Shown here: positions 1-11,529 of the stretch, piece by piece | Layout of the letters: the number at the start of each line of letters is the position of its first letter | How positions within the stretch are numbered: the stretch's first letter is position 1 | Origin: Neofusicoccum parvum | Lineage: Eukaryota > Ascomycota > Dothideomycetes > Botryosphaeriales > Botryosphaeriaceae | Assembly (NCBI GenBank): GCA_020912385.1 | Contig: CP087208.1 | Coordinates: forward strand, 62,001-126,000 | DNA: 64,000 bases | Direction: 5' to 3' | Program-made: the position numbers and the translations under genes | Notes under the pieces: model-generated | Seen by the model: only the letters and a program-made list of their open reading frames with translations | Database searches by the model: none | Told to the model about the DNA's origin: nothing

Positions 1-529
1 GGGATATCAGAGATAAACAGAAAAGAAAGAAGCCCTAGGAATGTTACAACTTACCCAAGGGCAACATGAGCACCTTTTCCCTTGAACTCGGTTCCCATCG
101 CATACCCGCGCTGCTTTATGAGCGCTTTGTCCCACGTGGCGGCAGTCGTCACTCCAGCAGGGAACGTGCTCGCAAGATCAGCAAGACGGTCGCCAAGCGG
201 GCCATCCTGAAGACAGAAGCCGGTGAAATTAAGTCGATCGATAGGTGCAATATTACCAATGCAGCTTTCAGCCGAAGATCCGGTGACTATGGACACCTTT
301 TCGGTGAGGTTGAGGCGCGATAGAAATTCATTCGCTTGGACAAGAGCACTTTCCCAGCCGCCGGCCCCCGTTGTATTTGCTTCATATCTCTGTCAGTACT
401 GACGACACAAGTGGGACATGCACACTTACAAAGCAAGGAAGTATCGGGTGTGGTGAAATGCGCCTGAGCCCAGGCAAAATCCTTGCCAAACAGCAAGGCA
501 GACGGCACGAGAGCCCTCAGGAAAAGCAT
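1..529 (-). CDS. Beta-glucosidase, GH3 family (5' part, runs off left edge)
   Basis: This is the N-terminal part of a secreted glycoside hydrolase family 3 beta-glucosidase, which releases glucose from cello-oligosaccharides or aryl-glucosides. Exon 1 (430-529) encodes a hydrophobic signal peptide starting MLFLRALVPSALLFG. A 50-bp intron (380-429, GTAAGT donor, CTGAC branch, AAG acceptor) leads to exon 2 (55-379). Exon 2 shows the GH3 N-terminal signature: LNLTEKVSIVTG, then IDRLNFTGFCLQDGPLG, then FPAGVTTAATWDKALIKQRG and an EFKGKGAHVALG block. These match the substrate-pocket region of family members. A GTAAGT donor at 49-54 starts the next intron, so the catalytic Asp and the C-terminal domains lie outside the window. 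The family call is firm; substrate preference cannot be judged. Confidence 0.9.
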
Positions 530-2076
530 GGTATCAGGAAGTCTACGAAGACGCCGCTTGAGTGATGCTGTGCCCAAATGACAGCTTTTCCGCACCCCTT
601 TATAGTTGGATCTCAATGACGTGATCTGCAGGTAGTGTGAAACGAATACGCAAAAATACGATTACGCAAGATCCATGTTGTCGCGATGCCGGGAGAGGCC
701 CCGGCAATCTGCCAATAGTACTTTCAAAGCTTCAAGAGGACCACAAGTAATATGGACTGTCGGGCCTGTTTCCTGCGTCCCAAAGCACGAATCTCTATTG
801 GTCTTGATCCTTAGTTGCGTTAGTGTAATGACACCGTGGAGACCGTAGGCTACGGCGGGCGTAGCGGCAAAGTGCGTTAAACCTCCGAGCAGCCTCGGGG
901 TTTCAGCAAAATCGCCATCCGACTTCCTGCAGTGAAGCAAGCCACTTGGACTACCAGGTAAAACTGCCAGGCGTTGGATATGGATTGGCGCCGAAGCCTT
1001 CCTTACCTCGCCAAGCTTTGTAGTGATACTCGCTAAGAGATTGTACGAGAGGGTGCCGACTAGAGTTGAAGAGGTGGCTGGAGTACTTCCTGGGATGCGA
1101 GCCGTGAAGGGTATGACTTTTCTGGACTCGAAAAATACGCAACCCGAATGCGGATCAATCGGCAAGCGCAAAATTTCCTCCGTTTCCGTCCCTTGTTCCT
1201 TGTTCCTCCTAGAAAGTCTCTCGTTCGCCATATGATTCGAGGATTTTGACAGCTAAACATTATATACGTGGGGATTTAGAAAGCTATAGAGGGTGCTAGT
1301 GAAAGACGGCGGTTTTTACCTGTCCACGTGGAACATGGGAAAGGTGGGTGTTAAGATCGCTCCCGCTTTTCAGTATACAACTGGTGCGACGATGTACGGT
1401 CCGATGGCGCTAAGGAGGCGTGGAAGGGTTGGGGTGCGGGACTCGAGAGGGAGTTTGACTGCTGCTCTGCTGCTTGGAGGGACAAAAATTTAGTTCCTAG
1501 TTGTTGAACGGCGCGAGAAAGTAGACACCGCTGCCTTCTTTATTCATGCTACTTGGGTTTCTTATATACGCGTGCATAACGGGACTCGGAAGTGTACCTA
1601 TCCGTGCGCATAAAGGGGAAGTGTTACATGTAGTTGCAGGTGCGTTGCATAACAGTAAGACAGGTAGTGCTGGTACATGGATAAAACAGTAAAGAGACGT
1701 GTGTTTGAGAGGCGAATGTGGTTGACACTAGTTGATTGTTAAGCTACTATTCTCTTGGCTCGAAATTTGATGGTAACAGCGTAACAACAAACACCCGGAA
1801 GCTTTTAATCCAGCATAGGTCCGTTGGAACGATTTCAGCATCTTGTCATGAATGATCAATTCCTTCTTGGAAAATTAGTTTGGCGGTGCGAATCAGCACA
1901 ACTAATCAAACAACAAAACTAAATGCGCTGTGATATTTTGACTACAATGTTTAATGAAACATAAATCGATAGATTTGGGTTAGGTAAATAGAGACATGTC
2001 TATGCTTTGACGCTCGTGTTTCCGAATCCGCCCATACTAAAATATATCATCCCGCATCGGTGCAGTCACCCCTTCT
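530..2076. other. Intergenic, GH3 to laccase
   Basis: Upstream region of the GH3 gene and downstream region of the laccase. A minus-strand ORF of 189 codons (662-1231, beginning MANERLSRRNKEQG) is the only sizeable frame. It has no motif I recognise and no signal peptide, so it is a low-confidence hypothetical at best. The part from 1500 to 2076 is AT-richer and I see no gene in it. Confidence 0.4.
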
Positions 2077-3957
2077 TTATACTCCAGAGTCGTACTGCGT
2101 GATGTTTTGCGCCGCGACATACGACTTCCAGTTGGCGCACGTGCTGTTCAGAACATCCAAATCATAAGAGATTTCCGACTCGCGCTCAAGGATTTGCACC
2201 GCGAAGCCCTCAGACGTATGCCATGCAATATGGCAATGCATGAGCCAAGCCTAAAGTGAGAAAACGTCAGTAACGTATTCCGAATGACACTTGCAAGAGG
2301 GAAAGCGGCCTTACTCCAGGGTTGTTCGTCTTAAAGGCAATCACCAGATAACCACTCGCTGGCATCATGGCCACGTCCCTGCGAGGAGCGTTGACCAGCT
2401 GCAGTGCGTTGGTCTGGGTGGCATCAAAGTTCCCGTAGCCGGATCCAAGAACCCAGAAATCATGTCCATGAAGGTGCATCGGATGGTCCTGGGCAAACGG
2501 CGAGTGTACCAGCATGTACACCCACTCGTCAACCTGGTCGAGCTTGATTACCTGCTGCCTGCCGACCCACGTGTCGTTGCCGTCTGCCACCTGCATCAAG
2601 GTCGGGTACTCCCACACTGTGCGGAATGTCGTCTTGTTCGTGGTCCAGAGCAGCGCATTGTCCGTCACCTGAACAGCGACCTCTTGGTTGCTGGTGGCCG
2701 CAAAGCTGTCCGACGCATTGATGGCTAGGTACGGGACAAGGTTTGAGGCCGACTCGTCAGCACAGGAGTCGGTATAGTCGTAGGCCGAGGTAGCGGGATC
2801 GGCCGTTGACGAGTTGTCGTAGCGAACGATGCCCTTGATGTCGTCGGTGGCGTCAGACTCGGAGCAAGACTCCTGCGGGATGGCTCGCATCCAGAAATCA
2901 CCGCTGCTGAGATCCTTTGCTGTGACAATGACATCGTATCGCTGGCCCATGCCAATGCTCAGCTGCGTCGTGTTGTAGGGTACGATAGGCACAAAGTCGT
3001 TCGCAATAACCTCGAGGGTGTGGTTGTCGATCATGAAGCGAAAGTGGTTATCTGCGGCGGCGTTTACGAGGCGCATGCGGTATCTAGTACCCGCTTCGAA
3101 GACAGTCTCGAAACGGGATCCCAAAGTATCGTTGTAGGTGTTGGTACCGTTGATAAGGCCGTTCACGGCTGTGGGCGGGCCTCCAGTAGCTGCCTGCGAC
3201 ACAAGTTCGTCGGCGGTTTGCTGGTGTCAAATTAGTACAGATCCTCAGCACTTGAATTCCGAGCTTACATGGTACCAGTCGTTCAAAAAAACGTGGCCAA
3301 GGTCAACATCGTAGTTCGCAGACGCCGGGCCGTTGATGACAATACCGCCAAAAACACCGTCCCATGCTTGCACGTAGAAATGAGAGTGGTACCAGCCAGT
3401 GCCATACTCAACTGCACGCCACTGGTATGTATAGGAGTCGCCTGGGGCGATCGGGCATTGGGTGATGCTGGGCACGCCGTCCATCTGGTCGGTCCAGTTC
3501 TGGCGGATGCCGTGGAAGTGAAGACCAGTGCCATTTGTCTGCAGCGAGTTGGTTAAGTGCACGACTATGTTCCGCAGATGTCAGTTGATATTTAGGCCTG
3601 CCAAGCAGTATGGGCGGTCATTGACTGACTGACGGTGTCGCCCCAGTCAGCAATGATCGTGGGACCTGGAAAAGACCCGTTGATCAGCTGTACGGGCAAT
3701 TCGACCCCATCAGGGGCAGCAGTCGTATTCTCGATGTTGAACCAGTACTCCCGAACAACGCCGGTATCGGGAACACTTTCATAGTAGTCGGTAGATATAT
3801 CGAACCCCTCGCTCCAGCACGATCGGTCCGCAGGGCTATTAATGCATCCCGTGTTTTGTTTGGTGTCGGTCTGGCCAAGTGATGGGAGTGCGGCGGCTCC
3901 GAGGGCTCTGGAAATGGTGACGAGCGATGTCAAAAGAAATGCTGGTGAATACATCAT
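2077..3957 (-). CDS. Laccase (asco-laccase, multicopper oxidase)
   Basis: Secreted multicopper oxidase that oxidises phenols and reduces O2 to water. Four exons (3630-3957, 3269-3564, 2315-3220, 2077-2250) join in phase to 567 aa, the usual asco-laccase length. After a signal peptide (MMYSPAFLLTSLVTISRAL), all four copper-binding blocks are present: HFHGIRQNW, WYHSHFYVQAWDGVFGG, HPMHLHGHDFWVLG and HCHIAWHTSEGF. The residue ten after the T1 cysteine is Phe; many ascomycete enzymes have Leu there. The protein ends in DSGV, the C-terminal plug motif of asco-laccases that closes the trinuclear-site tunnel. Several N-x-S/T sites suggest glycosylation. It stands alone with a 1.3-kb upstream gap; role could be lignin, pigment or phenolic detoxification. 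Confidence 0.95.
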
Positions 3958-5302
3958 ACAGCTGAAAGCACTGGACGGCGGTCCAACGCAAAATCACGAA
4001 AAGAGTGTAAGGTGCAGCCAAACGAGTGAGCAAGGACAATCCAGACACGAAAGCCTTGGGGTAGTGTGTGACAGTTCTTGGTGAACAGGACGGTGAGCTT
4101 TGAAATATAGTACAGGCACACCGACGATGAGCTGGCGCAGACGCTGCGGTAGCCAAGGAGCGCTCTGATGGGATGTGGGTCCATCAAGACAAGGCCTCCC
4201 TGTGGAGCTCCGGTGCTAGGCTGAAGCTGAAAAGTCCGAGCTCACAGTTCGAAACAACTGGCGGGTAAACTATCGATCGTTTTTCTTTTAGTGCACGTAC
4301 CTTCGTGACTGTCCCCTGCATCGGCCTTTCGAGGTTGCTCCGAGTTCGGCTCCTACGTACTAGGGGACCTCGAAGACACTGAGAAATGTTACGGAGACTC
4401 TAGTACCAAGCAGCCGTAAGGAGGAAGACCACTATAGCTATATCTGCTGCGTGATTCAGTGTAGTTGCCTATTAGAAGTAGGTTCGGCATCTCCGAGCGT
4501 TGATCCTTAACTCCGAGCTATAAAGCTTCCTCAACGTAAAAAAGTCTTGTAACTTTCGGGCCTATCCCATGAGGCATAATAAGTGATTACAGATACGTTG
4601 ATCTACCTCTTAACACTATCTAAGCCGTCAAAATTAAGTAAGATCAGCCGATAAGACACCGCCCAGCCAGGCTTAGAGGTGTTGCGGATATCCGACAAAC
4701 TGGCACGGCACTTTAAGGCTGTTGACCCAGCCACAGTGCATTCGTAACGCATTCCATATGCTCGGAAGAATTCCAGGGCATGGCCTTGATTTTTCCCTGA
4801 ATCATCCTCGTACCCATAAGGCTGTCTAAGACAAAGCAGTCGGCCCTGTAGATTCCACGGCAAACGGCACGCTAGCACAAGGCTTTTTAGGCTTTAAGCT
4901 TACGCGGCGCATGTGGCCTAACAAGGGGTACCGGCAGTTTCCGTGATAACGCGTCAAGGGGTGTAGATCAGCATGCTCCACCGTTGTAAGGCTTGGATGG
5001 ACACGGCGTTCCCAAGGCTAGTAGAGAATGTTCCACAATCAGGGGCAAATAGCAAGTCCCGAACAAAATTCTACATTTATCTTTCCATTTCGTTTGCCCA
5101 TGCGTTGAAAAAGGAACCGGCCGCACGACGGAAAGTTCGTCTTGCGTACTCATCCGACCTCTGCCTGACCACCTTTGTTCCGTTTGTCACTCGCTTCAGG
5201 CTTGTCCCTCATTACTGTTCCAACATTTAGAGGTACAGGATCTACTTGACTTAACAGTCTAAGGTCTGAATCTTCATATAAATATTTATCCGACGCAACA
5301 AG
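3958..5302. other. Intergenic promoter region between laccase and small secreted protein
   Basis: Divergent upstream region shared by the laccase (-) and the small secreted protein (+). No coding frame shows recognisable motifs; the minus-strand 91-codon frame at 4603-4878 looks random. An AT-rich ATAAATATTTATCC element at 5278-5291 lies just 5' of the ATG at 5303, and its position fits a core promoter or 5' UTR of that gene. Confidence 0.4.
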
Positions 5303-5961
5303 ATGCAGCTCCTCTCTGTGCTCGCCGTACATGCTTTAGGAAGCGCGGCATTCAGCATCCCAGCCGGCCTTACAAAGCGCAAAGCTGAGACGAACGCCAC
5401 GCTGGTCGCGTATGGCGCAAACTCATCCTCTTGGCCAATCGCGTATGGCCTTAGCGATGGTATGTGGTAGTTTTCCGCGGAAGCTCATTGCGCCTCCCTT
5501 TAACACAATTAACATGCCATGATTCAAGATTGACTGGAGCACTGCTAACGTCTCGATTCCTCATATCCGCAGGCCTCCTCTATATCACGCAAACCCCCGA
5601 CGACTCTGAGAACAACATCGCGCCCGTGACATGGGACCTTCCATCCATCACGGGCGAGAATTGGGTCGTCAACGCGACTTTTGCCAACGGTACGGGAGCC
5701 GGGTCACTGTACATTCGGCCCGAGGAGGATAATGCCGTCGGCGTGCTGCCCATGGCTAGCATCTCTAAGATCAACGGCACCGTCACGGGCTTCGCCCTCT
5801 TCGCCACTCAGCTCGTGTACAACAACAACACACAGCTCGAGGCGCAGTTCTGGGCCGAGAAAACCAACACCAGCGGCATATACAGCCTGGTTTGGAACTC
5901 AGATGGCGTCTCGGCTTCTGGAGACAGCTACCCAGTCGTTATTAAGGGCGTCACGTCCTAG
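5303..5961 (+). CDS. Small secreted protein, cysteine-free
   Basis: Two exons (5303-5459 and 5573-5961, splitting a GAT-G|GC Asp-Gly junction) give 181 aa. The start was chosen because it yields a signal peptide (MQLLSVLAVHALGSAAFS) followed by a dibasic Lys-Arg site (GLTKR), a likely Kex2 cleavage point. The mature part is Asn/Thr/Ser-rich, has several N-glycosylation sequons (NAT, NGT, NNT) and contains no cysteine, unlike most small secreted effectors. The pattern of alternating hydrophobic residues suggests a beta-rich fold. I do not recognise the family. It could be a cell-surface or secreted protein of unknown role; expression from its own promoter seems likely. Confidence 0.8.
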
Positions 5962-6596
5962 CTCCTCTAGTGTGTGTGGATGCGTGGAGGAAGGGCTTCT
6001 CGACGGACGTATTCATTGATAAAGGGATAACGGCTAGAGAATAGACCTGGATAAATGGACGTATCAGTCTACGTAAAAATGCATGTGACGCGTGCTTGAT
6101 ATTACTTCTTCTCAATAATACTAGCATAGACGTAGATATATGTAAGATCAACAGACATAGGCTTTGTCATGCAACTGATGACATGGCATCCGTCCAGTCA
6201 ACGCATCTATTTGACCCTGCAGAGTTCAGGGTGATCCTGTACCTAGGGCTTTCAAGAAACACATAACCGAATCAAGCAATCGTTGTCAGCATTTCGAATC
6301 AAATTCTCTCGGCTTGCAGAAGATTTTCGGGAGGGGAAATGTTTCTGGGGCCAAGCTCGAGTTGCGGGGTAGCTCATCTTCGTCAGCGCTAACCTCAAGG
6401 GGCCATTGCTTTCACGCTCTTCGTATCGGCAAAGCCCTAATCGCGCGGTCCCAAGAGCGCCGTAAGCTTATGTTGCAGTTGCCATGGGTATGGGAGAGAG
6501 AGAGATAAATACAAGATCCATATGCAGTGTCGAGATGACGGGCCCAACTTCTGCGCCGCAGCAATTTCTCTTTCTGCCTTTTGAAGGGCATCCACA
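5962..6596. other. Intergenic
   Basis: Terminator region of the small secreted protein and promoter of the GMC oxidoreductase. Short frames only. A GAGAGAGAGATAAATAC stretch around 6490-6510 may be part of the core promoter of the gene beginning at 6597. Confidence 0.35.
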
Positions 6597-8708
6597 ATGG
6601 CCGACACCACAAACGGCACCAGCGGCGCTCTACCGGCGGTTTTAACTTCTGCTGAGGAATTTGTTTCCCAAGAGTACGACTACGTGATCATTGGCGGCGG
6701 CACGGCAGGTCTTGTGATTGCTGCACGCCTGACAGAGAACCCCGATGTCACCGTCGGTGTCCTTGAAGCCGGGAAGAACAAGCTCGACGACCCGATGGTC
6801 GATATCCCGGCACTGTTCAAACAGATGCTCGGCAACCCCGAGTATGACTGGATGCTCACCACCGCACCGCAGGCTGGCACCAAGGGTCTTGTCCATCAGA
6901 TGCCGCGCGGCAAAGTGCTGGGAGGCTCAAGTGGTATCAACTACATGGGGTATGGAGAGATTTTCTGCCTGCCTGCCATGAACATGACGAAACTGACCCT
7001 GGGTCCGCAGGTACGTGCGTGGCTCGGACCAGGACTACGATGATTGGGCAATTTTGGCAGACGACGCGGCATGGTCGGCGGCCAACATGAAGAAGTACAT
7101 CAAGAAGCACCAGACGCTGGACCCGATTGACGACGCGATTACCAACCGCTCCGCCATGTCGTTCGTCCCAGCGAATCACGGCACCAGCGGACCAATCCAT
7201 ACGTCCTTCAACGACTCCCGCCTGTCCCTCGAGGACGAGTGGATCCTCGCTTGTGATGCCGCTGCGGACCTTGATGGCAAGAAGCCTATTGACCCCTGGG
7301 GCGGCGAACATATCGGCTTCTACAACGGCCTTGGCTCCATCTACCGCGTCGGCCCGCACCGAGGGAAAAGGAGTTATGCCACGCGCAGCTACCTGGAGCC
7401 CAATGCCCAGCGCCCCAACCTCAAGGTGCTATGCGAGGCACCTGTCACCTCCATCGTGATTGAGACTGCGGGGGAGGCTGATGTGCTCGCCACTGGCGCG
7501 CGGTTCACGCACCGCAGTGCCACGCACATTGTGAGGGCACGCCGCGAGGTCATACTGAGCGCCGGTGCAATTCACTCCCCGCAGCTGCTGGAGCTGTCTG
7601 GCATCGGCGATCCGGCGGTGCTGCGGGCTGCGGGCGTGGACGTCACGGTCCAACTACCCAGTGTTGGCAACAACTACCAGGATCACATCGCAACGGCGCT
7701 GGCTTATGAGCTGGTGGACGGCGAAAAGTCATTGGATAACATCTGGGACCCCCAGCAGATGGCGCTGGCACAGCATGCACTGGCAGAGAATCAAGGCGGT
7801 CCGCTGACTTCGTCGCTCAGCGGGCAGGGCTTCTTGGCGTACAAGAGGATTACAGACTTACTACACGAGCCGGAGGAGTACTCTAGGACGCTGGAGAATG
7901 TGAGGAAGACCCAGGAGAGTCCGGACACAACGCCGTTCCAGAAGAGGCAGTTGGAGTTGGTCATGGCTCACCTCAAAGACGACGAGTCGGCGAACCTGCA
8001 GTACCTATTCTTCCCTCTGACCGCGGGCCTCACGGATGATACGATCGGAGACCAGACAAATTTGTTCCCGGCTGCGGATCCGAAGAAGCCAAACCAGATG
8101 GCTACGGTGTCGGCGCTTCAGTATCCCGTGTCGCGCGGTTCGGTGCACATTCAAAGCGCAGGTGAGCGTCCGGGCGCGCACAATCAGCTCCTTCCGTTGC
8201 TTCTCTATCCCTTCAGCCCCGCTCGCCTTAAACTGATGATTCCCGGCAGACCCAAGCAAGCCGCCTGTCATTGACCCTGCCTACCTTTCCCACCCTGCCG
8301 ACGTTGCCGTCATGGCTGCTGGCATCAAGTTTGCGGATCGCATCCACAAAACGGGTCCAATCGGGCCAAAGGCCACCAAGCGACTTCGCCCAGCGGAGAG
8401 CGTTGACATCAATGACACGGCGACGGCCGAGGAGACGGTGCGCGACTTCACCATCGGCGAGTACCACAGCTGCGGCTCCTGCGCCATGGGCGAAACCGTC
8501 GACTCTCACCTCAGAGTATACGGCGTCAAAAGGCTCAGGGTTGCAGATGCGAGGTGAGAAATCAGCCAAGCATGGATTGTGCCTACTTCAGACTTTTCTG
8601 ACGCTCTCCGGCAGTATCTTCCCGAACCATGTGTCTGGAAACATCCAGTCCTCAGTTTATGCGATGGCGGAGCATGCCGCGGATATCATCAAGCAGGATC
8701 AGGTCTGA
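6597..8708 (+). CDS. GMC family FAD-dependent oxidoreductase
   Basis: Flavoenzyme of the glucose-methanol-choline family, which oxidises alcohols or sugars with FAD. Four exons (6597-6949, 7011-8161, 8250-8553, 8615-8708) join in phase to 633 aa, typical for the family. The N-terminal Rossmann motif is YVIIGGGTAGLVIAARL (about residues 30-46), followed by LEAGKNK and the GMC signature PRGKVLGGSSGINYMGY. HSPQLLELSGIG is the second GMC signature. The C-terminal active-site region reads EYHSCGSCAMG with the proton-accepting His, then SIFPNHVSGNIQSSVYAMAE with the second active-site His/Asn position. No signal peptide is present, so it is probably intracellular. Its stop lies only 160 bp from the stop of the convergent P450, so the two may belong to one small metabolic pair; that link is inference. 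Confidence 0.95.
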
Positions 8709-8868
8709 GGGACTTGTGCTTTTCTAGCAACCGTGCACATGCAGCGACACCTACGGTAGGCGTAGGCAGCCGTGCTGAGGTGGGTGTTTGGTACTGAAGC
8801 AGTACAAGGCACGTTGTTGTGGGTGGTACGGGTGCACGTATTTTAAAGACCTACTTCATGGAGATATC

Positions 8869-10831
8869 TCACAACTTTCTTTCCGAGAACTGGATCATGA
8901 CGGGGGGCAGTGTGGTGGTAAATGTGTCCAGTGCTTCCTTGTCGAACCTCTCGCCCGTCTCTCCAGGAGCAAATGACACGTTCAACTGCTGCGCAATTCG
9001 AGAAACAGCGAGGCGCAGCGACAGAATGGCCAGGTTCTTTCCCGGGCAAGAATAGACCCCTTCACACGTTAGCGATCGACGTTCAGGCAATGCCTGGAAG
9101 AAATCTTACCAAGACTGAAGGGTATAAACGGAGCCCCATCAGTGCCCATCTCATCTCTCCGCTCCCCAAACCGTTCCGGTACAAAATCTTCTGCCTGCTT
9201 CCAGTATCTGGGATCGGTGTGGATCAGCTGCACGGGAACAAAAACATTTGTATCCCCAGGAATGTATTGCTCATCGACCTGAAGGCCTTCAGGAGGCGTG
9301 ACGCGGTATCCTCCGGTCAGAAGCGCGGGCTTCAACCGAAGGCTCTCATGGATAATGTCGTCGATGTATGTGATCGACTTGACCTTGTCATACGTCCAGT
9401 CTGCTGCCGTTGGCATGGCCGCGTCGGTTTTAGACTGCAGCTTTTTCAGAACAGCAGGGTATTTGGCAAGGTAGTAAAGCACTGTAGCAAGGGTCGTAGC
9501 GGTGGTCTCACTGCCGGCAATGATGACGACACGAGAGTCCTCATGGAGTGCTTCTTCAGACGGAGAAGCCGCTGCGTCGTTTTCGACAAACGCTTTGAGA
9601 AGCCAGGACACAATATCTTGGGGATATTGATCCGGATTCCAGTCCTAGAAAAACATCGCCGAGTCAACCGCTGTGTAGTCTCATGTCCTCCCAGCCCACT
9701 TCCTCAAGTCGGAGGCGTACTTACTCTCTGCTTCGCCTTGATCTCAGCTGCGCACCACCCGAAGAATCCCGCGTAGGGAGCAGCTGCCCCGGGCACCCGT
9801 GAAAGCAAGTTGAGCAGCCAGGGCAGGTGGCTCATGATGCCCAATATCTCCATGTGAGAATGGATTCCCTTGATCGCAGGATGCTCTGTGCCACTGGAGA
9901 CACCACCAAAATCCTTGCCGAAGCCAACCTCCCCCATAATGTCAAATGAGAGGTACATCGACCATGCGGTACCATTGAGAGGGGCCTGCGCCTGGGAAAG
10001 TTGGGCGATGAATTGGTCGACCTTGCGTTTGATACGAGGCTCGTAGGTGCTGAGTGCTATATTTCGGCGGATAAGCTCACACTGTTACAGGAACTCTTTG
10101 GGTAGAACAATGACTGACCTTTGATCGCAAACCCTCGGTCCCAGGCTTTGCGCCTCCGTTTGTGATCATCAAAGTCCCGTGTCATGTGTATCGAGCACTT
10201 GCTGGAGTCACTGTCGACCTGCATGTACCAGGTCGACTTGCGGCATTCGGATGTCGGCCCAAGGAGGAGCGGGACCGCAGATTTTCGCACAATGGCTACC
10301 TCGCGCGGGCCTTCAACGGATTGTTAATCAGTAGACTCAATGTATGGAAAGTCAGGTGAACTCACCGGTGCGGATGAAATCGCCATACCGATGGTGCATC
10401 CTCTCAATCTCCTTGAAATACTTAACCTCCTTCCCCGCCAGATATGCCGAGTAGAATCGCGAGACCTTCGCGCCAAAGGGACCAGGAAACTTTCTCAGCC
10501 GATGGAAGAAGACTCTGTAGATGGCGATGCTGAGGAAGAGGCCTGTGTTGGAGCTGAGCGAAGCAAGGCATGTTCTGGACAAAGCCGAAAGAAAAGAAAA
10601 CCCGACGAGAACATAGGCGAAAGTGAGCATGACAGTGGCGGCAAGGAGCGACGACAGGAGATGATACATGAAATTATCGACCTCGAGATTGCGCAGCACT
10701 GTCACGTGGAACAAGACACCGAGTCCTGCAGCAGATACAGCTGCAGTGGGGACATCGGTGTCAAGAGCAATTCTCAGACCCATGAGGGACAGCGCAGGTG
10801 AAGCTGAAGCCACCATGATGGAGGCCTCCAC
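8869..10831 (-). CDS. Cytochrome P450 monooxygenase
   Basis: Heme-thiolate monooxygenase, five exons (10366-10831, 10119-10310, 9725-10056, 9110-9644, 8869-9059), 571 aa. The N terminus is unusual in having about three hydrophobic segments (residues 10-90) before the proline-rich hinge RKFPGPFGAK, as in fungal P450s annotated as tryprostatin B 6-hydroxylase-like. The I-helix reads VIIAGSETTATT, the K-helix ExxR motif is ESLR, PERF follows, and the heme loop is PFSLGVYSCPGKNLA with the Cys ligand. The intron at 9060-9109 splits the heme-loop glycine codon. GPTSECRKSTWY in the B-C region is characteristic of this subgroup. The enzyme should sit in the ER membrane. Its substrate is unknown. It converges on the GMC oxidoreductase. 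Confidence 0.93.
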
Positions 10832-11529
10832 AGAGCGATGGGGGGAAAAGACGAAAAATTATTTGAAAAGAAGACTGCAGCAGTGCATCGGGACGCGCAG
10901 AAGAGACGGGAATTTAAGACGGCTTTCGCGCAAACCAGGAGCCGAGCAATTGCATGCCGTGGGGTCCAGAAAGGCGGGCCCACGGACGGAGTCAGCGAAG
11001 CGCATTAGCTTTACGCAGTACGGGCGGCACAGCAAGGACGAACTAGCCTTTCTGGACCAAAACATGTGGCGCAGGACACACAAACCCCAGTAGTTGCTTC
11101 GTGTAAGGGCGATCGGCGGTTGTATATCCGCAAGCCGTGGCCCAGTAGCTTGGACCGGACACTGCATGCGACTTCTACGCCGCACAGCTGCTGAAGAACA
11201 TGGAGAGGGAAATTTGGGGAGGAGGCACAGCATGCCAGCACAAACGAACGAGTGGGACTCTTGAGGAAGCGAGTGCCGTGTGCCGAGGGCCATCGGCTCG
11301 AGATACCGGATGGGTGGCATGGATTGACTCGTCGAATTCTGCAGCACCGGATAGACCTAAAGCATTGCTTCAATTCTACGCCGCGATAGGGGAAAAGGCG
11401 ACCCTATTCGCTTTCCGAACAGGGTTGCAGGAAGTAATTCCGGAAGGCTCAACTCAACTCCGTGGCTCTCCCTTTTCTCGGCGTGGCCGTCCTCCTCCAC
11501 ACTTCACTTGCGCATCCCAAGGCATCAAT
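10832..11529. other. Divergent intergenic region, P450 and PTH11-like gene
   Basis: Shared upstream region of the P450 (-) and the rhodopsin-fold membrane protein (+). Frames are open on both strands but show no recognised motif. I see no further gene here. Confidence 0.4.

Noticed and set aside
662..1231. 189-codon minus-strand frame upstream of the GH3 gene as a firm gene
   Set aside because: No recognisable motif and overlapping frames on the other strand; kept only as a remark in the intergenic entry.
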